In this document: positions 53,942 through 62,969 of the stretch, one piece after another
How the letters are laid out: every line of letters starts with the position of its first letter
Numbering within the stretch: position 1 is the stretch's first letter
NCBI GenBank assembly: GCA_013375455.1
Contig: JABXJT010000016.1
Location: 16,856 to 80,855, forward strand
DNA from: Candidatus Helarchaeota archaeon
Lineage (GTDB): Archaea > Asgardarchaeota > Lokiarchaeia > Helarchaeales > HEL-GB-A
Reading direction: 5' to 3'
Length of the DNA stretch: 64,000 bases
Notes under the pieces: model-generated
Told to the model about the DNA's origin: nothing
Databases searched by the model: none
Seen by the model: the letters and a program-made list of their open reading frames with translations, nothing else
Translations under genes and position numbers: made by a program

Positions 53942-56434
53942 TTGGGTGTATTTAATTTGATTAATAACAATTTTGAAGTGAAAAGTGAAGACATTAGAGC
54001 ACTTGAAAAAATAATTGATCAAATAAAGAACTTTTCCGATAAAAATTTGATTAGCAAAAAGAAAATCAATTTTGAAAGGATTAGATCAATGCTTAAAAAG
54101 ATGTATCCAAAAATTAAATCAAGAGATGAACGATTTCAAAAGATTTTAAGAAAGTTAAAATCAATTATAAAGCGAGAAATTTATCCTCAAATTTTTTTCA
54201 TTGTTGGTGGTCATGGAGGAATTATTATTGACGGTATTGGGTTCTGTGAATTTGATTCCCCAAAATTTGCATTAGATCGCTTATTAGATAAAATGAGATT
54301 AGCAATTGAAACTGGTATGCCCTACAATATTGAAGTTGCAATGTGCTGTTTAGAATGGTTAAATGATAATCATCCTGAACTAATCGAAGAATTTAAGCGA
54401 GTATTTAATCTCGGGCGTTTTGAAGTTATAAATAGTACTTATTCACAACCTTATAGTTTGCTCATAGGTCCAGAATCAAATGTTAAACAATTTGAATATG
54501 GAATGAAGGTTTTAGAACAATTAGGATTGAACTGCAAGATTTATTGGGCTTCAGAAAGTTCACTTCATCCCCAAATTCCACAACTGTTAAAAGGGTTTAA
54601 TATTAAATATGGTTCTTTAAGGACAAGGTTGTTGGGATTATCCCCCAGTACGCCCTCAAGTCATATTAAATGGGTTGGATTGGATAAAACATCGATAGAA
54701 ACTATAACAGATCAAGCTGGTGTCTTCAATGGTGAATATTGGCATGGAACTTTCTTTCAAGAATTTCCCACGTTATTATTTCAAGCGGTGGCACGTCCAT
54801 TCCTGAATCATATAGTGTATTCTTCGATTGATGATTTCATAAATCTGCTTCCCTATCAGGAAGAGATTTGGAGGGTTTCCCGATTTGCAAGGATTTTCGG
54901 CGAATTCATTCAGTGTTCAGAATTTTTTAAATTAACAGAAATAGATGGTGATTTTCAATTCAATCGAGATGATTTTTACTTGGGAGATTATATATTTCTT
55001 GTAGGTGATTTATTCTTAAATAATAAGAAGTGTGAAAATATTTTAATTTCTGCGGAGATTTTGAATTGTATATTAGGGAAGTTTGATAAAGAGTCCAGAG
55101 ACTCCTTCTTTCAAGATTTATGGAAAAAATTGTTGCTCACGCAGGCCCATGATAGTTATGCGGTCCCTTTTATCATGCCAGGAGATTATTCTGCGCAGCA
55201 ATTGAAGGAGGAAGAGTATAAAAAAATGGGTCTATCAGCAGAGAAAGTGGCAATCTCAGAATTAAGTATTAAAATTCAGAAGGAAATTCAGGCGAGTTGC
55301 TCTCGCTTTATAAATGAGAGTTTAGATCTCTTAATTAAACACCTAGGAAATAGTTCAAGTAAGAATCAAGATACAATTAATTTCTTGGCTTTCAATCCTA
55401 CGCCGATTCCAAGACGAGATATTGTTTCAATTCCAGTAAAGTTGGGAGATATTTCGGAATTGAGCCTTGTTGGAAACGGTGAACCTATAAATTTCCACTA
55501 CCAAGATGAAGTTATGAAATTTATTCCTGAAATCCCACCCTTAGGCTATGCAATCTATTCGTTGAAAAACCAGAAGGCGAATGAATCCGTAGTAGCGGGA
55601 AATTTCTTGTATGATATCAAAATAACGAAGGATTCTAAGAGAATTGAAATAGAATTCGATGAAAAAAAGGTATGTGAATTAAAATTTCAGTCCGCATCCG
55701 ATTATCAGCTTCAAATTGATAATCATAAAAAAAATTTTGTTGAAGAAAAGTATTTAATTCTCGGAAAAATAAAGAATAAAACCTTTAAACTTGAGATTAG
55801 CCAGTATTCTGGAGTAAATCGACTAGAGTTCATTCTTGAATCAAATTCATTGAAAGAAATAGTTCTAGTGCCCACATTTAAAATTTCTAAATCGTTTATA
55901 AATTATCCATTTGGGATTGAGGAAACTAAGAGAACGAAAATCCAAACATTGGACTTTCTCTGGTTGCTGGGAGACCCTGAGGGCATTATTTTTTTGACAA
56001 AAAATAGCCAAAGGTTCCTGATCGATCGAGAAACCTTTACAATCCGCAATTTAATTACCCCAAGCGGTGTATTTGAGTTTGCTATCGCAATGACGAACGA
56101 AAAAAAGGTGGGTTCGATGCACAACCCTCTAACTTCGTTTAAAATGAAACTTTTAGGGGTTAAAATTAATCAAAATTTTAATTTTTCGAGGAAAAGTGGG
56201 TCCTTTCTTGAGATCTCAGCTCCAGTTCTACTCGTTAATATGTGGAGACGAAATAATCACTCATACTTACGAGTTTTTAACTCAAGTAATTGTGACCAAA
56301 AATTAGAATTTAATAGTCCCTTGATTAAAAATGACATGAAAGTACTTGATTTCAATTATACCGAAATGCGATCTATTAAAAATTCTAAATTTGAAATCGG
56401 ACCTTGGAAGATTTTAACCCTAAAAATTTGTTAA
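53942..56434 (+). CDS. Glycoside hydrolase-like protein of the GH38/GH57 type
   Basis: An 830-residue protein with the layout of GH38 alpha-mannosidases and GH57 enzymes: an (alpha/beta)7-type catalytic part (about 75-460) and a long beta-sandwich C-terminal part (FLAFNPTPIPRRDIV...). The segment YWASESSLHPQIPQLLKGF aligns with the GH38 nucleophile region, but the expected Asp is Ser; a Glu (about residue 203) takes a position like the GH57 nucleophile. The GH38 first metal motif (H-x-D) is not clear (GGHGGIIIDG). The HD motif TQAHDSY is present. Substrate is unknown. Start TTG at 53942 is uncertain. Confidence 0.7.
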   Translation: MGVFNLINNNFEVKSEDIRALEKIIDQIKNFSDKNLISKKKINFERIRSMLKKMYPKIKSRDERFQKILRKLKSIIKREIYPQIFFIVGGHGGIIIDGIGFCEFDSPKFALDRLLDKMRLAIETGMPYNIEVAMCCLEWLNDNHPELIEEFKRVFNLGRFEVINSTYSQPYSLLIGPESNVKQFEYGMKVLEQLGLNCKIYWASESSLHPQIPQLLKGFNIKYGSLRTRLLGLSPSTPSSHIKWVGLDKTSIETITDQAGVFNGEYWHGTFFQEFPTLLFQAVARPFLNHIVYSSIDDFINLLPYQEEIWRVSRFARIFGEFIQCSEFFKLTEIDGDFQFNRDDFYLGDYIFLVGDLFLNNKKCENILISAEILNCILGKFDKESRDSFFQDLWKKLLLTQAHDSYAVPFIMPGDYSAQQLKEEEYKKMGLSAEKVAISELSIKIQKEIQASCSRFINESLDLLIKHLGNSSSKNQDTINFLAFNPTPIPRRDIVSIPVKLGDISELSLVGNGEPINFHYQDEVMKFIPEIPPLGYAIYSLKNQKANESVVAGNFLYDIKITKDSKRIEIEFDEKKVCELKFQSASDYQLQIDNHKKNFVEEKYLILGKIKNKTFKLEISQYSGVNRLEFILESNSLKEIVLVPTFKISKSFINYPFGIEETKRTKIQTLDFLWLLGDPEGIIFLTKNSQRFLIDRETFTIRNLITPSGVFEFAIAMTNEKKVGSMHNPLTSFKMKLLGVKINQNFNFSRKSGSFLEISAPVLLVNMWRRNNHSYLRVFNSSNCDQKLEFNSPLIKNDMKVLDFNYTEMRSIKNSKFEIGPWKILTLKIC

Positions 56435-56476
56435 ACCATCATTTTATGAAAGAATTGAAAAGAATGGGTGGATGTT

Positions 56477-58036
56477 ATGGTCAAATTTGATTGGAGACAA
56501 ATTCAAGCTGAAGCCGAGGAAGATTACGAAAAGGCATGGTTAGAAACGAGGAATCTATTGAAAATGACCGGTCGTATCTTTCAACCGAAAAAAGGTGGTA
56601 AGTCGCATCCTGTATTTGACTTTATAACGAAATCAAGGCAAGTACTTCTCAATTTGGGGTATGAAGAAGTAATGGTGCCTGTTATCGTGGATGAATCAGC
56701 CGTGTATAAAGAGTATGGTCCAGAAGCACCGCTGATTTTAGATAGAATTTTTTATTTAGCTGGATTACCACGCCCAGATATCGGTTTAGGAAAAAAGAAA
56801 ATAGACCAGATTCGAGACATTATCCCGGATTTTCAAAAGTTTAAGGAATTTCAAAATATCTTTAGGCGCTATAAAAAGAACGAGATAGAATCAGATGATC
56901 TTGTCGAAGTCATCGTCACTGAATTAGATATTCGTGAAGAGCAAGCAACAGAAATACTAACCAGTATCTTTCCAGAACTTCAGAATCTCACGCCAAAGCC
57001 TACAAAACAGACATTGCGTTCGCACTTTACTGCCTTATGGTTTTTGATTTTAGCAGAACTTCAGTACCAGCAACCCTTACCGATCCAGTTATTTTCGATT
57101 GGAGAAAAGTTTCGGAGAGAACAGAAGCTGGATGCTACTCACTTGTATAACTCCTATACTATTTCCACGGTCATCATGGCAGAAGACTTCACCTTAGATG
57201 ATGGGAAACACATGGCCACCCGAATATTAAATGAATTAGGATTTCAAGACGTTAAGTTTGAGATTAAAAAAGCAACTGCCAAATATTACGCACCGCAAAC
57301 CGAATTTGAAGTATTTTTCAAGCATCCGAACCTGAAACAATGGATTGAAATTGGTGATGGTGGTTTCTATTCTCCGGTCCCTTTAGCCAACTTTGAGATC
57401 GAGTATCCCGTGTTTAATATTGGGTTTGGTGTCGAACGGTTCGTGATGGTTCAACAAGGCTATGATGACATTCGGGCATTGGCTTATCCTTATTTTTATA
57501 CACAAGCTCAACTGACAGATACCGAGATAGCAGAGAAAATTGCTTATGGATATCAACCAACATCAGATTTAGGAAAAGAAATAGCGGAACGCGTGATCGA
57601 CGTTGCGATAAAGAATAAAGATAAACCTTCGCCATTAAAGCTAACAGCATTTTCTAAAGAAGTTAAGGGTAAAATGGTAGAAGTATGTATCTGGGAGACG
57701 GACCCGGGCGTGAAATTATTGGGACCTGCGACTTTAAATGAGATATGGGTATCTGATGGTAATATATTGGGGATGAAAAAAGGAGAAAAAATAGAAGGAA
57801 TTAAAACAGATATTACATATCTTTCCGCACTTGCAGCGCTTGTTGGGCATCGAGCCGAAAATCTAGTAAAAACTCGAGATAAAGAACGAGATATCATCCG
57901 AGTTAAAATTGCGAAGTATCCATCTGATGTAAATATTAAAATTGATCCTGTAATTAGGAGATTTATTACGTCTAATAATAAGAAAATTGATATTCGAGGA
58001 CCTGTATTCGTGGGTGTGACTATTCTTTTGAAGTGA
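56477..58036 (+). CDS. sepS: O-phosphoserine-tRNA(Cys) ligase
   Basis: Class II aminoacyl-tRNA synthetase of the SepRS family, which charges tRNA-Cys with O-phosphoserine in the indirect route to cysteine. Diagnostic parts are GKSHPVFDFITKSRQVLL, the IVDESAVYKEYGPEA and YLAGLPRPDIGLG segments and the class II motif 2 region LFSIGEKFRREQ; motif 3 is FGVERFVM. At 519 residues the length is right. I chose the ATG at 56477 with GGGTGGA upstream. The SepCysS partner is not in the window; the downstream SufS-like gene is a different protein. Confidence 0.93.
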   Translation: MVKFDWRQIQAEAEEDYEKAWLETRNLLKMTGRIFQPKKGGKSHPVFDFITKSRQVLLNLGYEEVMVPVIVDESAVYKEYGPEAPLILDRIFYLAGLPRPDIGLGKKKIDQIRDIIPDFQKFKEFQNIFRRYKKNEIESDDLVEVIVTELDIREEQATEILTSIFPELQNLTPKPTKQTLRSHFTALWFLILAELQYQQPLPIQLFSIGEKFRREQKLDATHLYNSYTISTVIMAEDFTLDDGKHMATRILNELGFQDVKFEIKKATAKYYAPQTEFEVFFKHPNLKQWIEIGDGGFYSPVPLANFEIEYPVFNIGFGVERFVMVQQGYDDIRALAYPYFYTQAQLTDTEIAEKIAYGYQPTSDLGKEIAERVIDVAIKNKDKPSPLKLTAFSKEVKGKMVEVCIWETDPGVKLLGPATLNEIWVSDGNILGMKKGEKIEGIKTDITYLSALAALVGHRAENLVKTRDKERDIIRVKIAKYPSDVNIKIDPVIRRFITSNNKKIDIRGPVFVGVTILLK

Positions 58037-58058
58037 GAAAGAAGAGGTTTGGAGGAGA

Positions 58059-58763
58059 ATGGCAGGAATAACGCTTGATCTTTGGATGATACTTCCTAAA
58101 ACAATTGAAATAATCGTCTTTTTATGTTGTGCTTTAATTATTTATCAAAAGAAGAAGGACTACATTTTAAACAAGACATATAGCATCGCTCTTTGTGGCT
58201 GGAGTATATATGTAATATTGGATGCGTTATTATTTCCAATCGCACATTTGGAATCAACTGCACCCCCTCTGATCGCTAATATTTTGAGAGACATAGCAAT
58301 TTGTGCAGGCGGTATTTTAGCATTTGGATTTCTATATGCAAGTATTATTATTCGATATGGCGAGGCCTTAGCAAAAGAAATACGAACGGTAATTTTAATG
58401 GTTGCAGGTTATTTAGCATTGGTAATACCCACAGTCATTACTGATGCGATCATAAAGGAAGCGGGCAATGTTCACACTGACTTTAATATTAGCAACGGAA
58501 TTACCATCCTTGCTCAAATTATCATTTATTTTATAGCCGTATATCAATTAATCGTTAATTATAGAGTAATTCAAGATGAAAAGATAAAAAAACGAATCCT
58601 ATATTTCATTTTTGGGGCATTATTGATTGCTCTTGGTATAATATTCTTCATTATTGTTGGAGTAACCGCTTCGGAATTCGATTTCATAACAGGGCCTATT
58701 GGACATTTTATATGGATTTTAGCCCCGGTCTTCATTCTATTGGGAGTTAGAAAAATAGAATAA
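58059..58763 (+). CDS. Multi-pass (about seven helices) membrane protein
   Basis: Seven hydrophobic segments can be counted along the 234 residues, each about 20 long (for example IIVFLCCALIIYQ, GGILAFGFLYASIII, ILYFIFGALLIALGIIF and HFIWILAPVFILLGV). Loops are short and there is no large extramembrane domain. It is reminiscent of the 7TM sensor or histidine-kinase N-terminal modules, but no kinase is attached. The start ATG is 22 bases after the SepRS stop and follows GGAGGAG, so it belongs to the sepS operon. Confidence 0.65.
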   Translation: MAGITLDLWMILPKTIEIIVFLCCALIIYQKKKDYILNKTYSIALCGWSIYVILDALLFPIAHLESTAPPLIANILRDIAICAGGILAFGFLYASIIIRYGEALAKEIRTVILMVAGYLALVIPTVITDAIIKEAGNVHTDFNISNGITILAQIIIYFIAVYQLIVNYRVIQDEKIKKRILYFIFGALLIALGIIFFIIVGVTASEFDFITGPIGHFIWILAPVFILLGVRKIE

Positions 58764-58808
58764 AATAAACCAAATCAGATACTAAGAAAAAATTTAGGTG
58801 AAATTACC

Positions 58809-60011
58809 TTGGATTTCAAAACAATTAGAAATGATTTTCCTGTCCTTTCAAATCAAAATATTATTTATTTTGATTCTGCTACATCCTCATTGCTACCTAC
58901 CCGCGTCATCGAAGAGATTAGAAAATTCTACGAGACAAATGGAACCGTTGTAAAACGAGGCGCGTATAAATTAACGATCGAATCTACCGAGCAATATGAA
59001 AAGGCGAGGATAAAGGTAGCAGAGTTTTTCAATGCATCACCAGCAGAAATAGTTTTCGTTCCCAATGAAAGCTATGGCATCAGTTCGCTCCTCTATTCAT
59101 TGCCTTGGGAGAAAAATGACCGTGTAATAACTTCATATCTAGAACATCACTCCAATTATCTCCCGCTGCTCTATCTCGCATCTCGTTTTAGCATTGAACT
59201 TGACCATATTGCACATAACTCAGATGGGAAAATTAATCCTGACGCTCTCTCACCATTAATTAAGCCTGAAACAAAATTAGTTTCTCTTACATATAGTCCG
59301 CTTCTTTTTGGGACAATCAATCCAATAAGACCGATTGTAAAAATTGCCCATGATAAGGATGTTCGTGTCCTTGTAGATGGCACGCGCATTGCGGGTCATT
59401 CACCCATCGACCTCAAATCTTTGGGCTGTGATTATTTCGTTTGTCACGGAAACATCGGATTGCTCGGACCAATGGGCGTAGGGATCCTATATATCAACCA
59501 GGACGCTCAAGAAGGTTTGAATCCCTTAATCCTTGGGAGTGGTACTGTCGCGAAAGTAACAGTAGAGAATTATAAGCTGATGGATTTTCCCAGTAAATTT
59601 GAGCCCGGAAATCCGAATGTAGCCGATGTTGTTGGATTAGGGGGCGCCATCAATTATTTAAATGGCATTGGACTATCAAATATTCGAACTCACGAAGTTA
59701 AATTGATCAATTTGATGATAAACCGATTAACCGAAATCGAAAAGATAACCTTATATGGTCCAACTGATTCTTCAGAGAAAAATGGAATTATAAGTTTTAA
59801 TATCGAGGAGTTGAATGCTCATGATACGGCAATGTATCTTGATGAGGTTGCCAATATCGCCGTGCGGTCTGGTCAGCTTTGTTGCCATCCTATGTTAGAC
59901 CAATTCAACATTTCAGGAGTAGTTCAAGCATCCTTACACCTATACAACTCTAAAGAAGAAGTGACTCAATTCCTTGATGTTGTTGAGACTATAGTTAAAG
60001 AGTTAGCTTGA
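58809..60011 (+). CDS. SufS-like cysteine desulfurase lacking the PLP lysine
   Basis: A full-length (400 aa) fold-type I PLP protein of the SufS/NifS class: YFDSATSSLLPTRVIEEI, YNFVPNESYGISSLL-like segment (VFVPNESYGISS), VDGTRIAGHSPID and the C-terminal RSGQLCCHPMLD, which carries the catalytic Cys. The site where SufS has SGHK before the GPTGIG loop reads CHGNIGLLGPMGVG, so Gly occupies the lysine position. A desulfurase of this kind could not form the internal aldimine; the Archaeoglobus IscS precedent also lacks this lysine. It could serve as scaffold or bind PLP weakly. TTG start with AGGTGA upstream. Confidence 0.75.
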   Translation: MDFKTIRNDFPVLSNQNIIYFDSATSSLLPTRVIEEIRKFYETNGTVVKRGAYKLTIESTEQYEKARIKVAEFFNASPAEIVFVPNESYGISSLLYSLPWEKNDRVITSYLEHHSNYLPLLYLASRFSIELDHIAHNSDGKINPDALSPLIKPETKLVSLTYSPLLFGTINPIRPIVKIAHDKDVRVLVDGTRIAGHSPIDLKSLGCDYFVCHGNIGLLGPMGVGILYINQDAQEGLNPLILGSGTVAKVTVENYKLMDFPSKFEPGNPNVADVVGLGGAINYLNGIGLSNIRTHEVKLINLMINRLTEIEKITLYGPTDSSEKNGIISFNIEELNAHDTAMYLDEVANIAVRSGQLCCHPMLDQFNISGVVQASLHLYNSKEEVTQFLDVVETIVKELA

Positions 60012-60012
60012 G

Positions 60013-60711
60013 ATGGATCGAGAACAATTTCTTCGACTTGCGGCAAATCCTAATGCCGATTTGAACAATTTGCGATTCATCCAACAAGAAATCGCCCAAA
60101 TGGTCATTCTTAAAGATGACTTTATAAAGCCAATTAAATATCTCGGAGGAGTCGATTCTGCATATATCGATGATACCGTGATTACCGCTTGTGTCATATT
60201 AAAGTGGCCAGATTTAGAACTTATCGAGCAAAAATTCGTGGTTTCAGAGGCAAAATTTCCTTATATCAGTACTTTTTTTGCTTTTCGAGAGGGAGCATCC
60301 ATTCTTGAAGTTCTTTCCCACGTTAAAATGATGCCGACGATTCTAATGATTGACAGTCAGGGTATCGCACATCCGACATTTGCGGGATGTGCCTCCCACA
60401 TCGGAGTTATTGCTAATCTACCAACGATTGGGGTAGCAAAAAATGTCTTATGTGGGGAATGGGAATCCGAACCAATTAAAGTGGGAGATTGGGTCTCTAT
60501 TAATTTCCAAACTCGGCAAGTTGGAGCATATTTTTTAAGTCAAGAGAGAAATAAGCCAATTATTATTTCACCAGGCCATCGTATAACTTTAAAAACCGCG
60601 GTAAACATTGTCAAGAAAAGTCTAAAAAAGCATAAAATGCCCATACCACTTCATCTAGCACATCAGTTAGCCAATGAAGAAAAGAGTAAATTAAAGAATG
60701 CCAATTTATAA
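60013..60711 (+). CDS. nfi: Endonuclease V
   Basis: EndoV cuts near deoxyinosine or inosine in nucleic acids. The active-site motifs are present: KYLGGVDSAYID (Asp), FFAFREGASIL (Glu) and ILMIDSQGIAHP (second Asp), then FAGCASHIGVIANLPTIGVAK, which is standard. At 232 residues it is full length. It starts one base after the SufS-like gene stop, so the two genes are tightly coupled. Confidence 0.93.
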   Translation: MDREQFLRLAANPNADLNNLRFIQQEIAQMVILKDDFIKPIKYLGGVDSAYIDDTVITACVILKWPDLELIEQKFVVSEAKFPYISTFFAFREGASILEVLSHVKMMPTILMIDSQGIAHPTFAGCASHIGVIANLPTIGVAKNVLCGEWESEPIKVGDWVSINFQTRQVGAYFLSQERNKPIIISPGHRITLKTAVNIVKKSLKKHKMPIPLHLAHQLANEEKSKLKNANL

Positions 60712-60826
60712 ACTAATTAATTTTTTCCAGTTTTACTGGAACTCCATCGAGTAACACCATTCCTGCGAAGATTTTTATATACTATTCTACTTTCTTTTCA
60801 TGATTTCCCAAAAAGGACGAGGTCGC

Positions 60827-61510
60827 ATGGCTGAACTTTGGTTTAGTTTATTCACGCTTGCGAATCTGGGGGCACATGAAATCATTGAAATTTCGTCAAT
60901 CGAATTTGCAGAAAAAATAGGAGCATCCCAACAAACGGCTTCACGAAGGTTAAAAGATTTGGAGAAAAAAGGGCTGGTTACTAGGATGATTTCTCATAAA
61001 GGCCAGTCCATTCGCATTACTAAACCAGGAATTGAAATGCTTCATAAAATATACCTACTATTAGATAATATGTTTAGCCAAAAACCTCAGAAATTAAAAG
61101 TTGAGGGGGAAATTTTTTCCGGAATGGGAGAAGGAGCTTATTACGTAATGCAACAAGGATATGCAGACCAATTTAAAGATAAATTAGGGTTTGATCCCTA
61201 TCCTGGAACTTTAAACATAAAATTATCAAAACAACCAGATTTACAGATTCGCAGGGTTCTTGAATCGGATTCATATCCAGGCATTGAAATTGCAGGCTTT
61301 AAAGATAAGCAGCGAACGTATGGGCCTGTAAAATGTTTTTTAGTGAAAGTAAATGAGTCCGTACAGGGAGCCATACTTTTAATTAAGCGAACGCATTATC
61401 GGGATAATGTCCTCGAAATAATATCTCCTGAATTTCTTCGAGAGAAGCTAAAATTAAAAGATGGAGATCAAATTGGAGTGACAGTCGAGTTACTCAATAA
61501 TAACTCCTAA
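60827..61510 (+). CDS. ribK: CTP-dependent riboflavin kinase with N-terminal winged helix
   Basis: The C-terminal 130 residues are the archaeal RibK domain, with FSGMGEGAYYVMQQGYADQF, FDPYPGTLNIKL and ILLIKRTHYRDNVLEII. It makes FMN from riboflavin and CTP. The N-terminal 85 residues are a winged-helix DNA-binding domain (SIEFAEKIGASQQTASRRLKDLEKKGLV), the known RibK-regulator fusion. I chose the ATG at 60827 with GAGGTC upstream. The last 21 bases overlap the convergent gene at 61490. Confidence 0.93.
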   Translation: MAELWFSLFTLANLGAHEIIEISSIEFAEKIGASQQTASRRLKDLEKKGLVTRMISHKGQSIRITKPGIEMLHKIYLLLDNMFSQKPQKLKVEGEIFSGMGEGAYYVMQQGYADQFKDKLGFDPYPGTLNIKLSKQPDLQIRRVLESDSYPGIEIAGFKDKQRTYGPVKCFLVKVNESVQGAILLIKRTHYRDNVLEIISPEFLREKLKLKDGDQIGVTVELLNNNS

Positions 61511-61957
61511 CTGGCTTAAAGTGTCTTCAAATTGCTTCAAGAATTCTTCCACGACGGGCTTAGTCCATTTAGAAGGGACTTTACAAATCAATTTTCGCAG
61601 GTATTTTTTAATAATAATTTGAATAGCCTCAGGATCTGAATCTTCCGGGATGGAATCTTTCATTTGACGTCCAACACGACGTATTAGAGCTTCTACTTCG
61701 TTCATGTTTAAGTCGATTTCCGTGCAATCGATAATTATGTTAAACCACTTAAATTCTTCTAAGGTGTCCTTAAGGAGAAAGCTTAGTTTCATTTTAACTA
61801 AATTAGTTGCGTAGAGAAGAATTTCTTTTGTAATATCCAGTGAATATTTCTTTCCGAATTCGTCTTGCATTATGCCGATTTCAGTTTCTAGGTTTTGTTC
61901 CAATGCTTCCAATAGATTGACGATATCGCTATATTCTCTTGTAACCTTTAATTCCAT
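61490..61957 (-). CDS. Hypothetical helical protein, 155 aa
   Basis: A highly charged protein made mainly of helices, without membrane segments. It has scattered Cys (IIDCTEIDLN, KLICKVPSKW), but no motif. No family is recognised. Start ATG at 61957 with a GTGAGTGA stretch just upstream. The stop overlaps the 3' end of the riboflavin kinase gene on the other strand by 21 bases, which marks an overlapping convergent pair. Confidence 0.5.
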   Translation of the reverse strand: MELKVTREYSDIVNLLEALEQNLETEIGIMQDEFGKKYSLDITKEILLYATNLVKMKLSFLLKDTLEEFKWFNIIIDCTEIDLNMNEVEALIRRVGRQMKDSIPEDSDPEAIQIIIKKYLRKLICKVPSKWTKPVVEEFLKQFEDTLSQLGVIIE

Positions 61958-62043
61958 TGTTATCACTCACTTATAAATCTAAAAAGGGTCATATGGAGTA
62001 ATTATAAATAATTTCACTAAAAAGCTATAAAAGTGTGATGTAA

Positions 62044-62565
62044 TTGAAAACAGAGGAGAATATCGTTCCCATTCATGCAAACTCCTTTTTTAGCATATCA
62101 CGCGATGGAGAATTTCACCAATTACTCCAATATGACTATTATGACCCAGAGGAATATTATTTAAACTTGGAACGGGAGGATTTCTTGAAAGAAATAAGAA
62201 AATTATGGTTAAACATGCAGGGATTCTTGGAAGATGAAACGAATAAAGTGAACGGGTCAATGGTTTATCCAAAGGTTGAATTTTGCGATATTCAGCATCG
62301 GGGTAGGTCAAAACATCCATTTATCATATGGATTATTACATTTAAAGGGGATTTTCGAGAGGGAATTAACAATTATGAAACTAAGACGGACGAAGAAGCG
62401 TTAGAATATAATTGTTATGTGACTTGGCAATTTCCAGTTAATACCAAGATTACGAAAGTGGATACGAAATTATATTATGATATTTTTGGAAATCGAATCG
62501 TGTTTTGGGGAGACAAAGACATGAAGATTGGAGGGTTTGAACGGATTCAATTTGAACTCCTTTGA
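62044..62565 (+). CDS. Hypothetical protein, 173 aa
   Basis: A soluble protein with a strongly aromatic middle (HPFIIWIITFKGDFREG and YNCYVTWQFPVNT) and an acidic N-terminus. No family or motif is recognised. The open frame begins at a TTG at 62044 because no ATG exists in the first part. It is transcribed alone; the next 170 bases hold only promoter-like DNA leading to the micro-membrane gene. Confidence 0.5.
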   Translation: MKTEENIVPIHANSFFSISRDGEFHQLLQYDYYDPEEYYLNLEREDFLKEIRKLWLNMQGFLEDETNKVNGSMVYPKVEFCDIQHRGRSKHPFIIWIITFKGDFREGINNYETKTDEEALEYNCYVTWQFPVNTKITKVDTKLYYDIFGNRIVFWGDKDMKIGGFERIQFELL

Positions 62566-62645
62566 TCTGAAGAGAGGGTGATTAACATATTTAAATCAAA
62601 ATAGATGAAAAGAAAATTGAGTATTTCACGTCAATATGGAAAAAT

Positions 62646-62655
62646 TTTTATAAAC
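62646..62655 (+). promoter_or_regulatory. TATA-box element upstream of the small membrane gene and the por operon
   Basis: TTTTTATAAA within an A+T-rich run, preceded by an A-rich stretch resembling a BRE. A start about 25 bases downstream would give a leader of roughly 60 nt before the micro-protein at 62739. Best TATA candidate in the 62566-62738 gap. Confidence 0.5.
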
Positions 62656-62738
62656 TCTTTTTCTTAAGAAATCTAAGTTCAACACACCAAACTACAGGTA
62701 AAATATCGCGCTAGACAACGATTTATGAGATATAGTAT

Positions 62739-62846
62739 ATGAAGACCTTTAATCAGAACGTGGTAATCGAAAAAAAGCATAGTTCTATAAGCGCACTTCT
62801 TGTACTTTTAGTCGTTGTCATCATCCTTGTTATTATCATTGTATAA
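62739..62846 (+). CDS. Single-pass micro-membrane protein, 35 aa
   Basis: A short reading frame starting at ATG 62739: a polar N-terminus (MKTFNQNVVIEKKHSS) followed by one 20-residue hydrophobic helix (SALLVLLVVVIILVIIIV). No ribosome binding site is obvious, but there is a TATA box upstream, and the following hairpin marks a transcript boundary. Function unknown; it may modulate a membrane enzyme. Confidence 0.5.
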   Translation: MKTFNQNVVIEKKHSSISALLVLLVVVIILVIIIV

Positions 62847-62880
62847 AGCCCCTGTAATGTTCGTAAATGTTACGGGGGCT
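62847..62880 (+). terminator. GC-rich hairpin between the micro-membrane gene and the por genes
   Basis: AGCCCCTGTAA pairs with TTACGGGGGCT, an 11-bp stem (one wobble) around a 12-base loop, directly after the stop codon at 62846. The stem is far more G+C-rich than its surroundings. It may be a transcript end or an attenuating or RNA-stabilising element before porG, whose ATG is 90 bases on. Confidence 0.5.
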
Positions 62881-62969
62881 GAGAAAAAACCTGAATTTTT
62901 AAGAAAGCTCTTGTAACATTTATGACGTTGAGGGATTGTGCTAAAGAACGAAAGAGTTGGAGATTAAAA

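Noticed and set aside
58809..60011. SepCysS (Sep-tRNA:Cys-tRNA synthase) beside sepS
   Set aside because: The sequence shows SufS-class motifs (VDGTRIAGHSP, RSGQLCC) and none of the SepCysS N-terminal Cys or GSGHKSMAASG-type motifs.
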